Shown: piece after piece, positions 1 through 10,866 of the stretch
Layout: every line of letters starts with the position of its first letter
How positions within the stretch are numbered: the first letter of the stretch is position 1
Assembly: GCA_015499995.1 (NCBI GenBank)
Contig: JADNRV010000020.1
Span: 372,001 to 436,000 of the forward strand
Source of the DNA: Flammula alnicola
Taxonomy: Eukaryota; Basidiomycota; Agaricomycetes; Agaricales; Strophariaceae
DNA length: 64,000 nt
Direction: 5' to 3'
The notes under the pieces: model-generated
Databases searched by the model: none
What the model saw: the letters and a program-made list of their open reading frames with translations, nothing else
Told to the model about the DNA's origin: nothing
Translations under genes and position numbers: made by a program

Positions 1-1026
1 GAAATCCTTTATTACACCATCAGGAACGACACCTGCTATTTCCTGGATATCCGACGGTAGAATAGGCGTCGGTGGCACAGTCGACGATGATAGCCGTGAA
101 GCTGACTGCAGGTAGGTGATGGCACGTCGAAGATCTCCATTAGAAGTGTAAATAAGAGCATCGATGACTGGTTTGGAAACAGGAATGTTTTCCGCCTGGG
201 CAATGTGGGATAGTCGCAGAGAAGACGAGTCAGAGTCTAAGGGAGTGAAACGGAATTTAGAACAGCGAGATGCGAGAGGTTCAATGATTCTGCATTCATG
301 TATCAGTAAATGTAAAGCAAAGGCAAGAAATGAGATTACGAACCGGGTGACATAGTTACATACCAGACAAAATCTTGTTATCCGAGCATACGTTTCCATT
401 ATACGACGGAGCGCGCCTTGAGCGTCTTGAGTCATAGAGTCGGCCTCATCGAGGATGATAATTTTATAAGGTGGGCATGGATATGTCTTTCCGTCAGAAG
501 CGACTGCTTGTGCTCTTGGTGTTTGGCGGGCAAAGTTTTTGATTTTCTCGCGTACGATGCTGATTCCACGCTCGTCTGACGCGTTCAGTTCTAGAACTCG
601 GTTTCTAAAGTTGTCTGGTCTGGCGTTACTTGTAAGATTGGTATATTTTAGAGTTACGGGAAACAACGTACCCGAAGAGTTGCCTTGCAAGTGCCAAGAT
701 AGTAGAGGTCTTGCCAGTGCCAGGCGGACCATAGAATAGCATATGAGGTAGCTGGTCGAATGAAGATTAGAAACTTTATGCCCGCAGACATTTCGGCTCA
801 CATTGGTTGAGGTGAGGGTCTTCTGGAGTACTGCAATAGTGTGCTCTTGAGCCGATACATCATCGATTGTCTTTGGACGACTGCCAACGATCTTATGGTC
901 AGAGGTTTAAGAGTCGAGGCACGAGAACGTACTATTTTTCGACCCATGGTTGCAGCGCAGGTTCCAAGGCCCCTTTGTAGAAGTTTTGGTTGAGGGTGCC
1001 TTTGCCGTGAAAAAGTTGGCTGCCAT
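1..1026 (-). CDS. rfc2: Replication factor C subunit, yeast Rfc2 / human RFC4 type (partial, C-terminus off the left edge)
   Basis: An AAA+ subunit of the clamp loader that opens PCNA and loads it onto primed DNA in the nucleus. Exons read on the minus strand: 933-1026, 802-880, 672-751, 344-619 and 289 to the edge, all joined by introns of about 50 bp. The protein shows PWVEKYRPKTIDD, Walker [20 protein letters not shown], Walker B LDEADSM, the arginine-finger region SRCSKFRF and sensor-like [22 protein letters not shown] with [17 protein letters not shown] fits yeast Rfc2 better than Rfc3, Rfc4 or Rfc5. Oddity: the ATG at 1026 (MAANFFTAK...) is one base out of frame with PWVEKY, and no ATG exists in the right frame before an upstream stop. 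One extra G in the G4 run at 970-973 would repair it. The gene is divergent from the CAF-1 gene. Confidence 0.93.
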
Positions 1027-1290
1027 TGCGTTGGAGGGATGAGAAGCGAGAGTGTCACGAACGCGTGACGAAATATGCAGTCACGACGCGTCGCGGTTCC
1101 CACGATGACTTTTTGTGTCCGAGTCACCATCAAATCCAATTGCTGTCCCCAACTGCCTCCACTGCCTGCCCTCCTCATCATTCAAACGAAAGAAATGGAG
1201 GTCTCGGAAACAATCAAAGGTACGCGAAATTGCTCTATGTCGCGTGTATATGCTCAAGAATTCGCGTCGTTTGTAGCCCAATCTCCCGCA
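1027..1290. promoter_or_regulatory. Divergent promoter between rfc2 and CAF-1 with MCB-like ACGCGT boxes
   Basis: 264 bp separate the two start codons. Perfect ACGCGT hexamers lie at 1061-1066 and 1086-1091, and a third is at 1340-1345 inside the first CAF-1 intron. ACGCGT is the MluI cell-cycle box bound by MBF/DSC1 in yeasts, which drives G1/S genes including RFC and CAF-1 subunits. The boxes are seen directly. Their use here is inference. Confidence 0.5.
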
Positions 1291-4100
1291 ATGGACAGTG
1301 AGTTTGACGCGCATGGTGGACGGTTTGGTTCCATATCTGACGCGTTTTCTCTCTCTAGAAAAGCAAGAAAGACCATCCATTGTTGATTTGAGGAATGGTA
1401 AGGTCTACTTCAAGCAAAAACCCCTCTCATTTGAGAAGCAATCCGAAACTCTGCAAGGTGTGTTTCGCCTCCGCCTAACTCTTATCAATGTCCATTGTTT
1501 CTCAATAAACCATAGAAATTGTCAAATTCCGTTCTATGCTTGAAGACCGTATCAACAACCGAGAACCTGCCCTCGATTCTTTTCCAGATGAGTGTAAACC
1601 GCTGATTGCTAAATTGGCGCACGAAAGGTCCGTGCTCCCGAGCTAATGATGTGGCATTGACCATTCATTCGACTCCATTTTCAGCGAAAAAACACTATCC
1701 GCGTTGAGCAAGCACATTCATCAAGAACTCTTGCCTACTCTAGATGAGGACGAGGACAAAGCTGTCACATCCGCCACGTCCGCCGTACTTCCTCTCAACG
1801 TAGTCGAGAGGGCCATTGAAGATGTCTTGATTCGCAACAACTATGGGATCGACGCCGCATTTGGCGTCAGGCTTCCAGCCGCCATCTGTGTATGGCGATG
1901 GGAGGTGAGGAGCGAATATCTAGACTGGTTGCCGAAGAATAGCAGGGAAAAGGCGGAGTCAAGGCATGCAGAACGTGTTCAAGCCAAAGAAGATCTTAAC
2001 TTACTATTCGAAGCATTGTCCCAAGAAGAGCGGGACGCACTCATTGATCCTAAAGGAGCGAATAAACTACCAACGAAGGAACTCAATAAACCTGGGCCCT
2101 CCCAAAGCTCTGATGCAAAGGTCGATGACGCAAGAAACACCCCTCAATCCTCGAAGAAACAAGGAAAGAAGAAAGCGGAAGAGGCAGAAAATGATAATGT
2201 TTGTGTCCTTTATAATATTTCAAATATTTTGCTGGTTACACTTCTATGTCTAGCAGAGCGACTCCAAACAGTCTCGTCCTAAGAAAGTCCAAGACCCAGA
2301 CAAAGCAGCTAAGGCAAGTTATTATATTCGGAGGAATCTTAGTATTCTTATTGAGCTTTTATATAGGAAAAAGAGCGCCTGGAGAAGAAAGCTGCCCGAG
2401 CAGAGAAAGAAAAGAAAGAGAAAGACGCACACAACAAATCTCAGTCCATCATGGCGAAATTCTTCTCCAAACCCACGAAAACTCCTTCACGTCCAACGAA
2501 AGCTCAGGACAGCGCCGTAGCCGGTCCTTCTAGGATACAATCCGAATTTGAGAAGACGTTCAAGCCATTTGTCTTGCAGAAAGATAAAGCCCTGGCACCT
2601 TCAAATTGGTTCTTGGCCGAGAAGAAGCGGAAACGCAGAGCTGCATTACAAACGCCGGGCAAGGAAGTAATAGTTCTTGATAGCGACGATGAGCAAGTGG
2701 ACGTCGAGATGCAGGAACCTGAACCTACCGAAGAAGAACTTGGGATGCTGTCGTCTCAAGGTTTGTACCATGAATTTTTAACGTCACTCGTCAAAACATC
2801 TAACGTTTCGAACTCCAGAACGGTTGCAGAATATACTCTCTACCTTGCCACCGTCCACGAAGCTGTCACGTCCACGCGGGATCCAACAGAGACAACGAGA
2901 GAGAGGATTCAAAATACACCACCCCCTCTCCGTGCGGGAGCTCATGTCGCAACTATCCGAGGCTGAAATCAGCGGTAACGACGATCTCGTCCGGGCCATT
3001 CTAGTTAAACTTGCCGACCGAGAATTACTACCCGCCAAAGCATTCTGCTTCCACACCGATGCACGACCAGGTTATTTTGGAACATGGACACGCAGCTCGC
3101 GGATTATCGGACCTCGCACTCCTCTCGCGAAAGACGTGTTGGTCTTTGACTATGGATATGACAGCGGAGAGGAATGGGAAGAAGAACCCGTCGGTGAAGA
3201 TGTTGTCGATGACGGTGAAGACGAAGACGCCGACGCTGACGAACCAGATTCGGATTTGGATAGTTGGCTCGTCGATGATGACGAGGAACCGGCTCTTGCG
3301 ATGCTGGACCGCTCTTCGCCGCCGCCTCTATTCGATTTCCCGAATGCACCTCCTCCCAAACGGAAGGCGGAAGATACAGAAAGAAAGATTGGCAAGAAAC
3401 GCAAGGTAGTCGTCCCGCTGGTGCCATTTGCGAAGGGTCCAGTTTGGGAGAGTATCATTGGTCAATGCCATTATGAACCATTTAAACCCTATGCTATTCA
3501 ACTTCTGAATGGTAATTTCTTTTATCTCGAGCCATCGAGCACTGTAAGCTGATTATATTTTTTTTGCTTAGACACTCCTCTCTCAATCGACCCTTTCACC
3601 TTTGTCTCAACTTGTATAGAAGAACACAAAGCGAGCATGCGAGCTGGCAACCCTCCAAATATGGACGCCAATGCCAACCAGGACGATTTTAAATTCGTTG
3701 TTCCGGCTCTTCCTCCTCGACTAGTAGCTACCGGAAATGCCACGCAGACAGTTGACCTTTCCTCAAATACTCCAAGCACGAGCACTGTTCCAAAGAAGGC
3801 CCCAACAGCACCAAAGTCTTTCTTCCCCGACGCCTACATAGACTTGCTTCTCACCAAGATCACTCAACTCCAAGCTCCGAGTATCACTTCTCTTGTGGAA
3901 TCCATTTATCTGGACCTACGAGAACACAAGGTTAAGAAAGTCGCGATCGAAGCGAAAGTAAGAGAGGTCGGAGAGAAGTGCAAGGTCAAGAAAGTTTGGA
4001 TCGTCAAACCTACTTTATTGACAGTGAGTCTCTTCTTTTAATTGGATATTTCTAGCTCGTCATTAACACTATTTTGAAGCAACAGACTCAAGTTTCATGA
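1291..4100 (+). CDS. cac1: Chromatin assembly factor 1 large subunit (p150 / CAC1)
   Basis: Histone H3-H4 chaperone subunit that deposits nucleosomes behind replication forks. Exons: 1291-1297, 1359-1457, 1516-1627, 1685-2198, 2257-2313, 2367-2760, 2819-3511, 3572-4023, 4086-4100 (780 aa). Start chosen at the 7-nt first exon because it reads straight into DLRNGKVYFKQKP, conserved in fungal homologues. Features in order: a Lys/Glu/Arg-rich stretch (about 260-288), a perfect PIP box QSIMAKFF (about 289-296), the HTDARPGYFGTW motif (about 473), a strongly acidic region that in the family contacts H3-H4 (about 505-570), then LNDTPLSIDPFTF and a C-terminal winged-helix region ending VKKVWIVKP (about 640-775). 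The intron at 2314-2366 has a GC donor (AAG|GCAAGT). The last exon is tiny and could start at 4080 instead. Confidence 0.9.
2442..2465 (+). other. PIP box (PCNA-binding motif) in CAF-1 p150
   Basis: Codes for QSIMAKFF, matching Q-x-x-h-x-x-a-a exactly, inside a basic segment followed by KPTKTPSRP. PIP boxes of CAF-1 p150 tether it to PCNA at forks. The match is seen. The binding is inferred from the family. Confidence 0.75.
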
Positions 4101-4388
4101 GCCAAACAGCTCCATTTTCTTGGCTTCTTACCGCCACATGCATAGTTTTCCGTTATTCCCTTCCGCATGTAGGCTTGCTGTGCGAACATGCCATTCTCCT
4201 TTCTTGCATCCACAGTACTTTATTTTTATTATGATACAATTCACCTACTGAAATACAACTGACTACGTGGACATAAATACAATCAACCGTCGCTGTATAC
4301 TAAATAACCTTTTATACGAGCAAAATTATGGTAGCTGAGTTTGAAGCTCAGCACTCCTTGGCGTGGTAGCTAAAAGCGAAGGATAGAA

Positions 4389-5199
4389 TCATGAACTCGC
4401 AAGTTTCCATAGCGTTTCTGTATATTCATAATCGTTTTTGCCTGTAGTGAAATCAACAGTGTGAACATCGCCTGAATGCGAGCCTGAAATGCAATGTTAC
4501 TTGGCATTTCAAGATGAGGAGGGTAAAAATACACACGAATAATCATTTTTGACGCCCGTCCCTTCTTATCGACGACAGGTTCAAAGCCTAGCCCTTTGTA
4601 AATTGCCAATCGTAAGCTACCGAAAGCAATATTAGTCTGGGATCATCACAAGATTTGACATTGAAACGTACGCGCTGCCATCCAGCTCCTTTTCGTGCTC
4701 AGTAGCGGGGTCATACACTTCCAGCCTTCGTGCTTCCTCCTTCAGTGATGATAATTCCGCATCCTTGCTGCCCAGCATCGTTTCTGCATCGCTAATAGCT
4801 TTCGCAAGCGAGAGACGACTGCTGTCAATGTCGTTCAAGGTCGACACGTGGGTCTGTTCTGAGGGGACTGAAGCAGGTCTGGTCGAGGATATCCGTGCAG
4901 CTTCCATGACACGCGTTAAAGCTATTCAACGCGTGAGTTGCTTGTTTCACGACGGATAAGAAAACGGACCCTTGAGGTTTGCATGTGCTTCCTCTAGCTC
5001 CTTCTTCCTCCTTGCTTCTGAGGAAGCAATTTTCTCCTCTGCAGCTACTATCGTCAGATAGTCCTCGTCAGGATCCATGATGGGCAGCATTTCGCGGATG
5101 AGCTTCCTGCCAAAAAGAAAAGGTAAGCTCAGAGTACTCGATACTAGAGTCAGATCAACTTTGAGAGGATACCTACGTAGCTTCTTGAACGTCAATCAT
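4389..5199 (-). CDS. spc24: Kinetochore protein Spc24 (NDC80 complex)
   Basis: Small coiled-coil subunit of the NDC80 complex that anchors it to the inner kinetochore. Exons (minus): 5177-5199, 4970-5106, 4672-4921, 4537-4616, 4389-4483, total 194 aa. The N-terminal two thirds is heptad-rich and charged (EEKIASSEARRKKELEEAHANLK, then SLAKAISDAETMLGSKDAELSSLKEEARRLEVY). The C-terminal globular domain reads LRLAIYKGLGFEP...ASKMIIRSHSGDVHTVDF and ends ETLWKLASS, the usual Spc24 fold signature (L-x-IY-xx-LG, GDVH-V). The intron between 4537 and 4483 only keeps frame with the donor after ATTC, which I used. The length fits the family (about 200 aa). Confidence 0.85.
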
Positions 5200-5604
5200 T
5201 GTGTCGAAAGTTATACCTCACGTCAGTATCAACAAAAAGGAAGTCAGTTCAGAGGCGAAGCGTGTCCGCGAGTTATTGCAGTTGAGCAGTGCTAAGGCAG
5301 CTAGGCAACAGTCGCGAACAGAGTCAACTTCCGCGCGACGCGAGGTCACGGGATGTGACGGACGCGACTGTCTTTCGCCGAAGTTGAACAGTGTTCGAAC
5401 GATGACTGTCACTCCGGATGAGAACCGAGGTCTGTTCAACCATGCAATATTCTATATCGGGGCCTTCAAAATGTTTTATGACTCCGTGATATATATTAAG
5501 AAAATCGATGGTAATTAATTCGACTACGGAAACCAGCCCTCTATTTGGGGGGCCATAAAGCACTACTTACCTGAAAAGCGTCGCTCACGCCAACTCTAAA
5601 AAAA
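5200..5604. other. Intergenic region upstream of spc24
   Basis: 405 bp between the spc24 start and the 3' end of CAP, both transcribed leftwards. It must hold the spc24 promoter and the CAP terminator. Two ACGCGA (MCB-like) hexamers lie near 5338 and 5362. No gene or repeat is recognised. Confidence 0.3.
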
Positions 5605-7641
5605 TTAACCGGAATGCTCTACGATAGTCGTCACAAGCTTTCCATTCTGAACGACCGTCTTGAACATCTCGGGCACAGGCTGCTCCTCAAAGATCCCATC
5701 CTCCTCGCCCTCGACGGGCAAGTGAATGTTGATGGCGCTGCATTTCGCGGTGGTGACTTCGGTGCTGAGACTGTCCTTCGAGAGGTAAATCTGCCCAGCG
5801 TCGGTCGAATCGAGTTGGATCATGGGCGCGGTACCGGTGATCTGTAGTTGGAACGAAGGCGAGGCGGTGACCGAAACGGATGACACAACGGAATGAACGA
5901 GTACAGCAGTTTTCGTGCTATTGACTAGATAGAGCGTGAGGGCGTGTCAGTGAACAGTATCCATCACAGAATTAAAGACAAACACGTACTGATATTCACA
6001 GCGTTGACCTTTCCTTTGATCAAAACGGTAGCGCCCTTGCAACCAAAGATGTTAACGGACTGGCTGATCCCCACATCCTCAACGGTTATGGTCTCATTCT
6101 CTTGGAATTCCTTGATGGCGCCACGGTCAGCGACGCATGTAAAGCAAGGACGGAAAACTTACAATCAACCACTTGTTACCATCCAACACAAACTTAGCAG
6201 GCTTCTTGCCTGCGAGTGCATGAGGTTTGGAAGGCTTGATTGGCTTCTTACCGACTGTCAATTCAACAATTTTGAATACGCTGCAGCAGAAACAAGAAGC
6301 GGCAGTACTTACCAGAAGGACTCGAAGTTGACGCTGGAACGACACTGCTTGCCCTCAGTGCTGGGTTCTTGTGGGTCATCTCGCTCTTGTCGACTTTGCG
6401 TAAGCCTTTTGTGACTTCTTCGCCGCGGTTTAGTTCTGCGAAAACAGCGGCAGCTCCTCCTGCAGGGGCAGCAGCTGGGGTCTGAGGTGGAGGAGGCGGA
6501 GGAGGAGGCGGAGGAGCACCACCACCGCTGGTAGCACTTCCTGAGGACCTATACTGTCCTACAGTGACACCCTTTGAGGTCCGATATTAGGCCCAAGATG
6601 AAGATGGACTGAGAATATAACGTACTTGGGATTCCAGGCAAGACCACTAGCGTGATATTCCTTGATGTAGGCCTGCATTTCGTCGAGGATGGCCACATAC
6701 GCATTGACCCATTCTGCGTGTTTGGGATTCCTGATCCACCATTCAACAATTAATGAGACCTAGAAGATCACAAGGGCGCACTTTTCCTTGAATTCTTTCT
6801 TCACCTTATTTCCGTAGTATACCACTGAATCCTTGAGATCGACCACGAATCCTTGGGGTTTGGGCTGATCATCCGCAACCATTAGTCGAGGCAGCGTTGT
6901 ATCATACACCTCATCGAACTCACATTAACAACCCAACCGATGATTGGAGCACCTTCTCCTAGGATGGTGAGATGGGAGAACCAATCCCGATCGCGTCTGT
7001 TGGCTTCCTTGGCGCGCGAAACGGCCTCGATGGCTTCAGGGAAGGATGACAGGATAGACTCCAACGTTTTCTGATCTGGCTTCTGGCATGACGCAACCAC
7101 TTTCAAGAAGTCTCCGAGGATATCGAATTCTTTTTGAACCAAGGAGACCTAAAGTATACAGGGGTCAGGGATAGATGTGAAAGACGACGATGGCTATTGA
7201 ATACAGTTGACGTACGGCTTCTATCACATTGGGACCTGCGAAACCCTTGGTCAATTCGACGAAAGGCTTAAGCTTTCCATCGATAACCTGTTCTCGGAAC
7301 GCAAGTACGCTCTTCGGTGTCTCAGCAGCGACAACTGTTGTTGCTGGTGCAGCAGTCGCAGCCGCGACATGGGGTGGTGGGGGCGGCGGTGGGGGTGGGG
7401 GCGAATACGAGGTCGAAGCATCATGGTCAGGTCCTTCTAATTGTCTGCGAGCTTCATATGCAAGTCGATTTTCGGTTGTTGGGTCGAGAACGACTGCAAT
7501 ATCCTCGAAGCGCGAAGCCGCTGCCTCGAGGCTTCAACGAGATGATGAGTTCGAAACTACTGGTTAGATGCTGTCAGTGACATACCGCTTGATTATGGTA
7601 GCAAGAGAGTGGAGTCCACTTGAGTTCACGGTGGTCATCAT
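5605..7641 (-). CDS. cap1: Adenylyl cyclase-associated protein (CAP / Srv2)
   Basis: Cytoplasmic actin-recycling protein that severs and recharges cofilin-bound actin and, in fungi, links Ras to adenylyl cyclase. Nine exons on the minus strand (7586-7641, 7216-7531, 6924-7148, 6782-6864, 6626-6730, 6313-6548, 6163-6254, 5990-6110, 5605-5924), 517 aa, normal for the family. Start MMTTVNSSGLHSLATIIKRLEAA; the second ATG would do as well. An N-terminal oligomerisation helix is followed by a first polyproline tract (about 60-72), the helical folded domain (SHLTILGEGAPIIGWV, EWVNAYVAILDEM), a second polyproline run (about 275-285), a WH2-like segment (GLRKVDKSEMTHKNPALR) and the C-terminal beta-helix CARP domain (FVLDGNKWLIEFQEN, VNIFGCKGATVLIKG). 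The fifth intron (6549-6625) must end at TATAG; nearer AG sites put in a stop. Confidence 0.95.
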
Positions 7642-7885
7642 CGTGTTCGATACGATCCTGGCCAACTGCAACCGACAAGGACAAGGATATTTGTGGTCAA
7701 CCTCAGTTCGTAACCAGAGCTATAATTGATCATCGGGATCTGCCGTGTCATGCAAAGAAACTGAATAATCTTGGTACCAACACCGGCTTATTTACTTGCG
7801 GAGGAAAATCCTTCGACGTTTTGTGGCATTTCAGTAAAATAAAATAAAAAAGGAATATTTGGAGGAACTATTAAGAAGGCGTAAA

Positions 7886-9116
7886 TTAACTTGCGAATTC
7901 AGCAGCTTTCATCTCGTCTTCCAGAGAATTCTTCTGTTCACTCTTCTTCGCCTTCTTCTTCGCCTTCTTTCTGCGTTGTCGCTCGCGTTCTCGTTGCTTG
8001 GCTGCCTTCATCTCTTCTTTCGACAGACCCGGGTTAGCCAGCTTGTCAAGCTAGGGCCCATCACACATGTTAACTTGTTTGGAAAATATCAGGAAAAAGG
8101 GAACACAAGACACGCCTTCTCCAAGAGCCATCTTCGGGCTAACTTTCTGTTCTGTGAAAGAGAGCGCGTGTCCTGACAAGATACACGGATGCCAGTTGGC
8201 TTGTGGAGCAATTGCACATTGTTTTCAGTTTTATTGATTGATTGACCTCCCTAACATAATTGTTACTAGGACACCGTCTAGGAACTATGAATGAACATAC
8301 CGGCCCACTCCCTAGAATGTCCCGCACAGTTAATACCGTCTAACATTGTTTACAGCAAGCGTACCTCGAACAAAACTCTCTTCTAAGTCCTCTTCCCGCA
8401 GTTCCGGTATCACACGTTCCTTGTGGGCTTTCTTGAGAGAAGGAAAGTTTCGAGGAGGAGCAGCGGGTGTCAGAGAGGTGGGTGCTTGTCGAGCTTCAGC
8501 TTGAACAGCACCTAACCATGAACTGGTTCAATGTTTCTTTCAAACTTTTGTAAGAGCAATATTAATACGCACTTATGAGGCTGCTCTTTCCCTTTCCGAC
8601 GCACGCTACGACTTGACTCCACAGGAGGAGGATTCTTCACCGAATCATTATCACCAAGTTCGGTGTCCTTTGTGAAACGTATGCCTTCAAGTAACGCAGT
8701 GAGTGGAGGTGACATATATAGCAGTGGTTGGGACTTACGATACACTCCATCGCCCCCAGATTCCTCTGGTGCTTTGACTCTCGTACCCTGGACCACATTT
8801 CGCCTCAAAACATCCGCAACTTCCCGAATAAATTGCGTTTGCTTCTGGTAAGCTTCGGGATCTGTAGCAGTATCTTGAGAGATGTCGGATCGTATTTTTG
8901 TGCGGAAGGCTGTATTGAGGGTAAGTTCTAGAAGACACGTCATCCAGCATGAGCAAAATGACCTTGGAGGACTGGTCGGTCGCCTGAGAGATATCGTTCA
9001 GGTTTAGCCGCTGAGGAAAGTATGCAGGGCTTACCAGCAAATGTTACCGAAGCCGCTCTGAGCACATCTCTATACGCTGAACGAGTAGCAGCCTTGAGAG
9101 CAGGGGAGATGGACAT
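7886..9116 (-). CDS. mzm1: Fusion of complex III assembly factor MZM1 (LYR family) and a mitochondrial GGQ release-factor-like domain
   Basis: Seven exons (9035-9116, 8739-8927, 8573-8684, 8365-8522, 8301-8311, 8116-8250, 7886-8050) keep one frame of 283 aa. Residues 1-127 match MZM1/LYRM7, the matrix chaperone of the Rieske protein: [49 protein letters not shown]. Residues 128-283 match the peptidyl-release domain of MTRFR/C12orf65 and yeast Rso55: [17 protein letters not shown] with GGQ at 185-187, then a very basic tail ([15 protein letters not shown]). A canonical 50-bp intron joins the halves, and the second half has no ATG of its own before the tail. Either a true fusion, as known for other pairs of mitochondrial proteins in fission yeast, or a read-through model. 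The intron at 8051-8115 appears to use a GC donor. Confidence 0.8.
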
Positions 9117-9597
9117 GGCAGGTTCAGAAGAACAAATAGCTCGAAAACTGGAGCGCCGTGATTGGCTGAGGCTCAAAACGCTAAATTATGGACATGTGAC
9201 TACATGCTTTGTTTACGCGAAAGAACGCGTTTGAGGATCAACAAAGATCGTCAGGAAACGCTCAAGTTTTCAACAGCACGGAATAACTCAACTAAAAAAC
9301 CATATACATGCGGCGATGTATGCGCAGCTGACGGTGCCACAAGCGTGCGTAAATTCTGGGCGCGAGCAGAGTGCGGGGCTTAGGACAAGGTTTGTTGATT
9401 GAATTTGGGAGGGCACGTGACAGACGCGATCGTGTTAGTATAAATAGACAGGCGACGGGTATGTTATCAGACCCCCTTTTACAACCCAGGTTTAACTTCA
9501 ACCACCGCTGCCCATCCGCCCGCCTTCGCCTCTCCCGCCCTCAAGTCCTCGGTCGCAATATCAAATCGTCCTCAACATCTCTATCAAATCCTCAACA
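9117..9597. promoter_or_regulatory. Divergent promoter between MZM1 fusion and histone H1
   Basis: 481 bp between start codons. A TATA box (TATAAATAG) lies at 9439-9447, about 150 bp before the H1 ATG, and a perfect ACGCGT at 9225-9230. The pyrimidine-rich stretch from about 9480 is likely the H1 5' leader. Confidence 0.5.
9439..9447 (+). promoter_or_regulatory. TATA box of histone H1 gene
   Basis: TATAAATAG, followed about 150 bp later by the H1 start codon with a C-rich leader between. Seen in sequence; its role is inferred from position. Confidence 0.5.
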
Positions 9598-10866
9598 ATG
9601 TCCGCTGCGAAAAAAGCCATTACCACCAAGCCGACCGCCAAGAAAGCCGCTGCCTCTAAGGCTGCCCCAACTCATCCGACATGGGTCGATATGATCAAGG
9701 TCAGTCAGCGCTCAGCGCATATCCTACCGCATCTCCGGCGCTCTTTTGTCCGCAGTACTGGTTGCTGTCTATTTTCTCCGCCCTTCGCCATCGCTGTGTG
9801 CCCAAAAAGGCAGGGCAGAGGGCAAAGTGTCCGTGCGCATATCCTTGTGTAGCTCGCTGCTCCTCATCGCACTTCATGCGACGCTCCCTGCTTTCTTGCT
9901 CTTATCTCGTTGCATTCTATCTGCCGTCGGCGGCATGCTGACAATGCTGTGACCTCGTGTAGGAATGTATTGCTGCCAACACTGAGGACGCTCGCATTGG
10001 AGTCTCACGCCCACAAATCAAGAAGTATGTTGCGTTTCATGGAAAACCTGTTGCATACCGCTTATGCTTCTACAGATACGTCGAGACCAAGTATAAACTC
10101 GAAATTGGAGCTGCTCAGACCACCCAATTGTCCAAAGCTATCACCTCCGGTGCTGATAAGGGCGTCTTTGTCCTTCCCAAGGGTATGTACTCTCCTATAA
10201 AATAGTACGGCATCTCGTCTAACGATTCTATCTGCGTTAGGACCTTCCGGCAGAGTCAAGCTCGCCCCTAAATCTAAGCCAGCCGACACTTCGGCGAAGG
10301 AGGTACATTCGATTTGTTACCTTTCTTTGCAATCTGTCTCATACATTGACCTAGAACAAACCCGCCGCTAAGCCCAAGGCCCCTGCTGCGAAACCCAAGG
10401 CGGCTAAGCCATCGAGTGCCAAACCCAAGGCTGCTACCAAGGCCACCACCAAGACCGCCGCTGCGCCGAAGAAGGCTGCCACTAAACCCAAAGTCGCCGC
10501 CGTCAAGAAGCCCGCACCCAAAAAAGTAGTCGCCGGTAAACCCAAGGCCAAGGCTGCCACCACGAAGAAGACTACCACTGCCAGCAAGCGGACGCCAGCA
10601 AAGAAGGTCTGTCCATGTGTTTCGTTATTATTGGACCATTTGTATTTATTTTTGCGTTCGCGCATAGGCTGTCACTGGAACAACGCCTGCCTCTAAGGCT
10701 AAGGCCGCTGCGAAGAAGGCACCAGCCAAGAAGGCCGCTGCTGCGAAGAAGGAGATAGCTAAGCCTGCAGTAAAGGCCCCCAGGAAGCAGGTCGGTGGAC
10801 CTTCCATTGTTTTTGCGTTCAATGCTGATGTTAGGACTTTCTTTTTAGCCCACCAAGCGATCATAA
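9598..10866 (+). CDS. hho1: Linker histone H1
   Basis: Binds linker DNA at the nucleosome entry-exit site. Exons: 9598-9699, 9963-10024, 10076-10182, 10241-10302, 10355-10606, 10668-10790, 10849-10866, total 241 aa. Short basic N-tail (MSAAKKAITTKPTAKKAA), one globular H15 winged-helix domain at about 27-100 (PTHPTWVDMIKECIAANTEDARIGVSRPQIKKYVE...KLEIG...QLSKAITSGADKGVFVLPKG), then a long Lys/Ala/Pro tail built of AKPKA and KKAPAKKAAA units. Having seven exons suggests a polyadenylated, basal linker histone and not an intron-poor replication-type gene. The first intron is long (263 bp) for this window. Confidence 0.95.

Noticed and set aside
1026..1301. Overlapping small ORFs in the rfc2/CAF-1 promoter
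   Set aside because: They are out-of-frame readings of the promoter and first exons, without family content.
7229..7567. Gly-rich plus-strand ORF opposite CAP
   Set aside because: Shadow of the CAP polyproline tract.
9176..9176. Upstream start for the MZM1 fusion giving an extra Ser/Arg-rich leader
   Set aside because: The codon at 9176 is TTG, not ATG; the start at 9116 is kept, although the leader would look mitochondrial.
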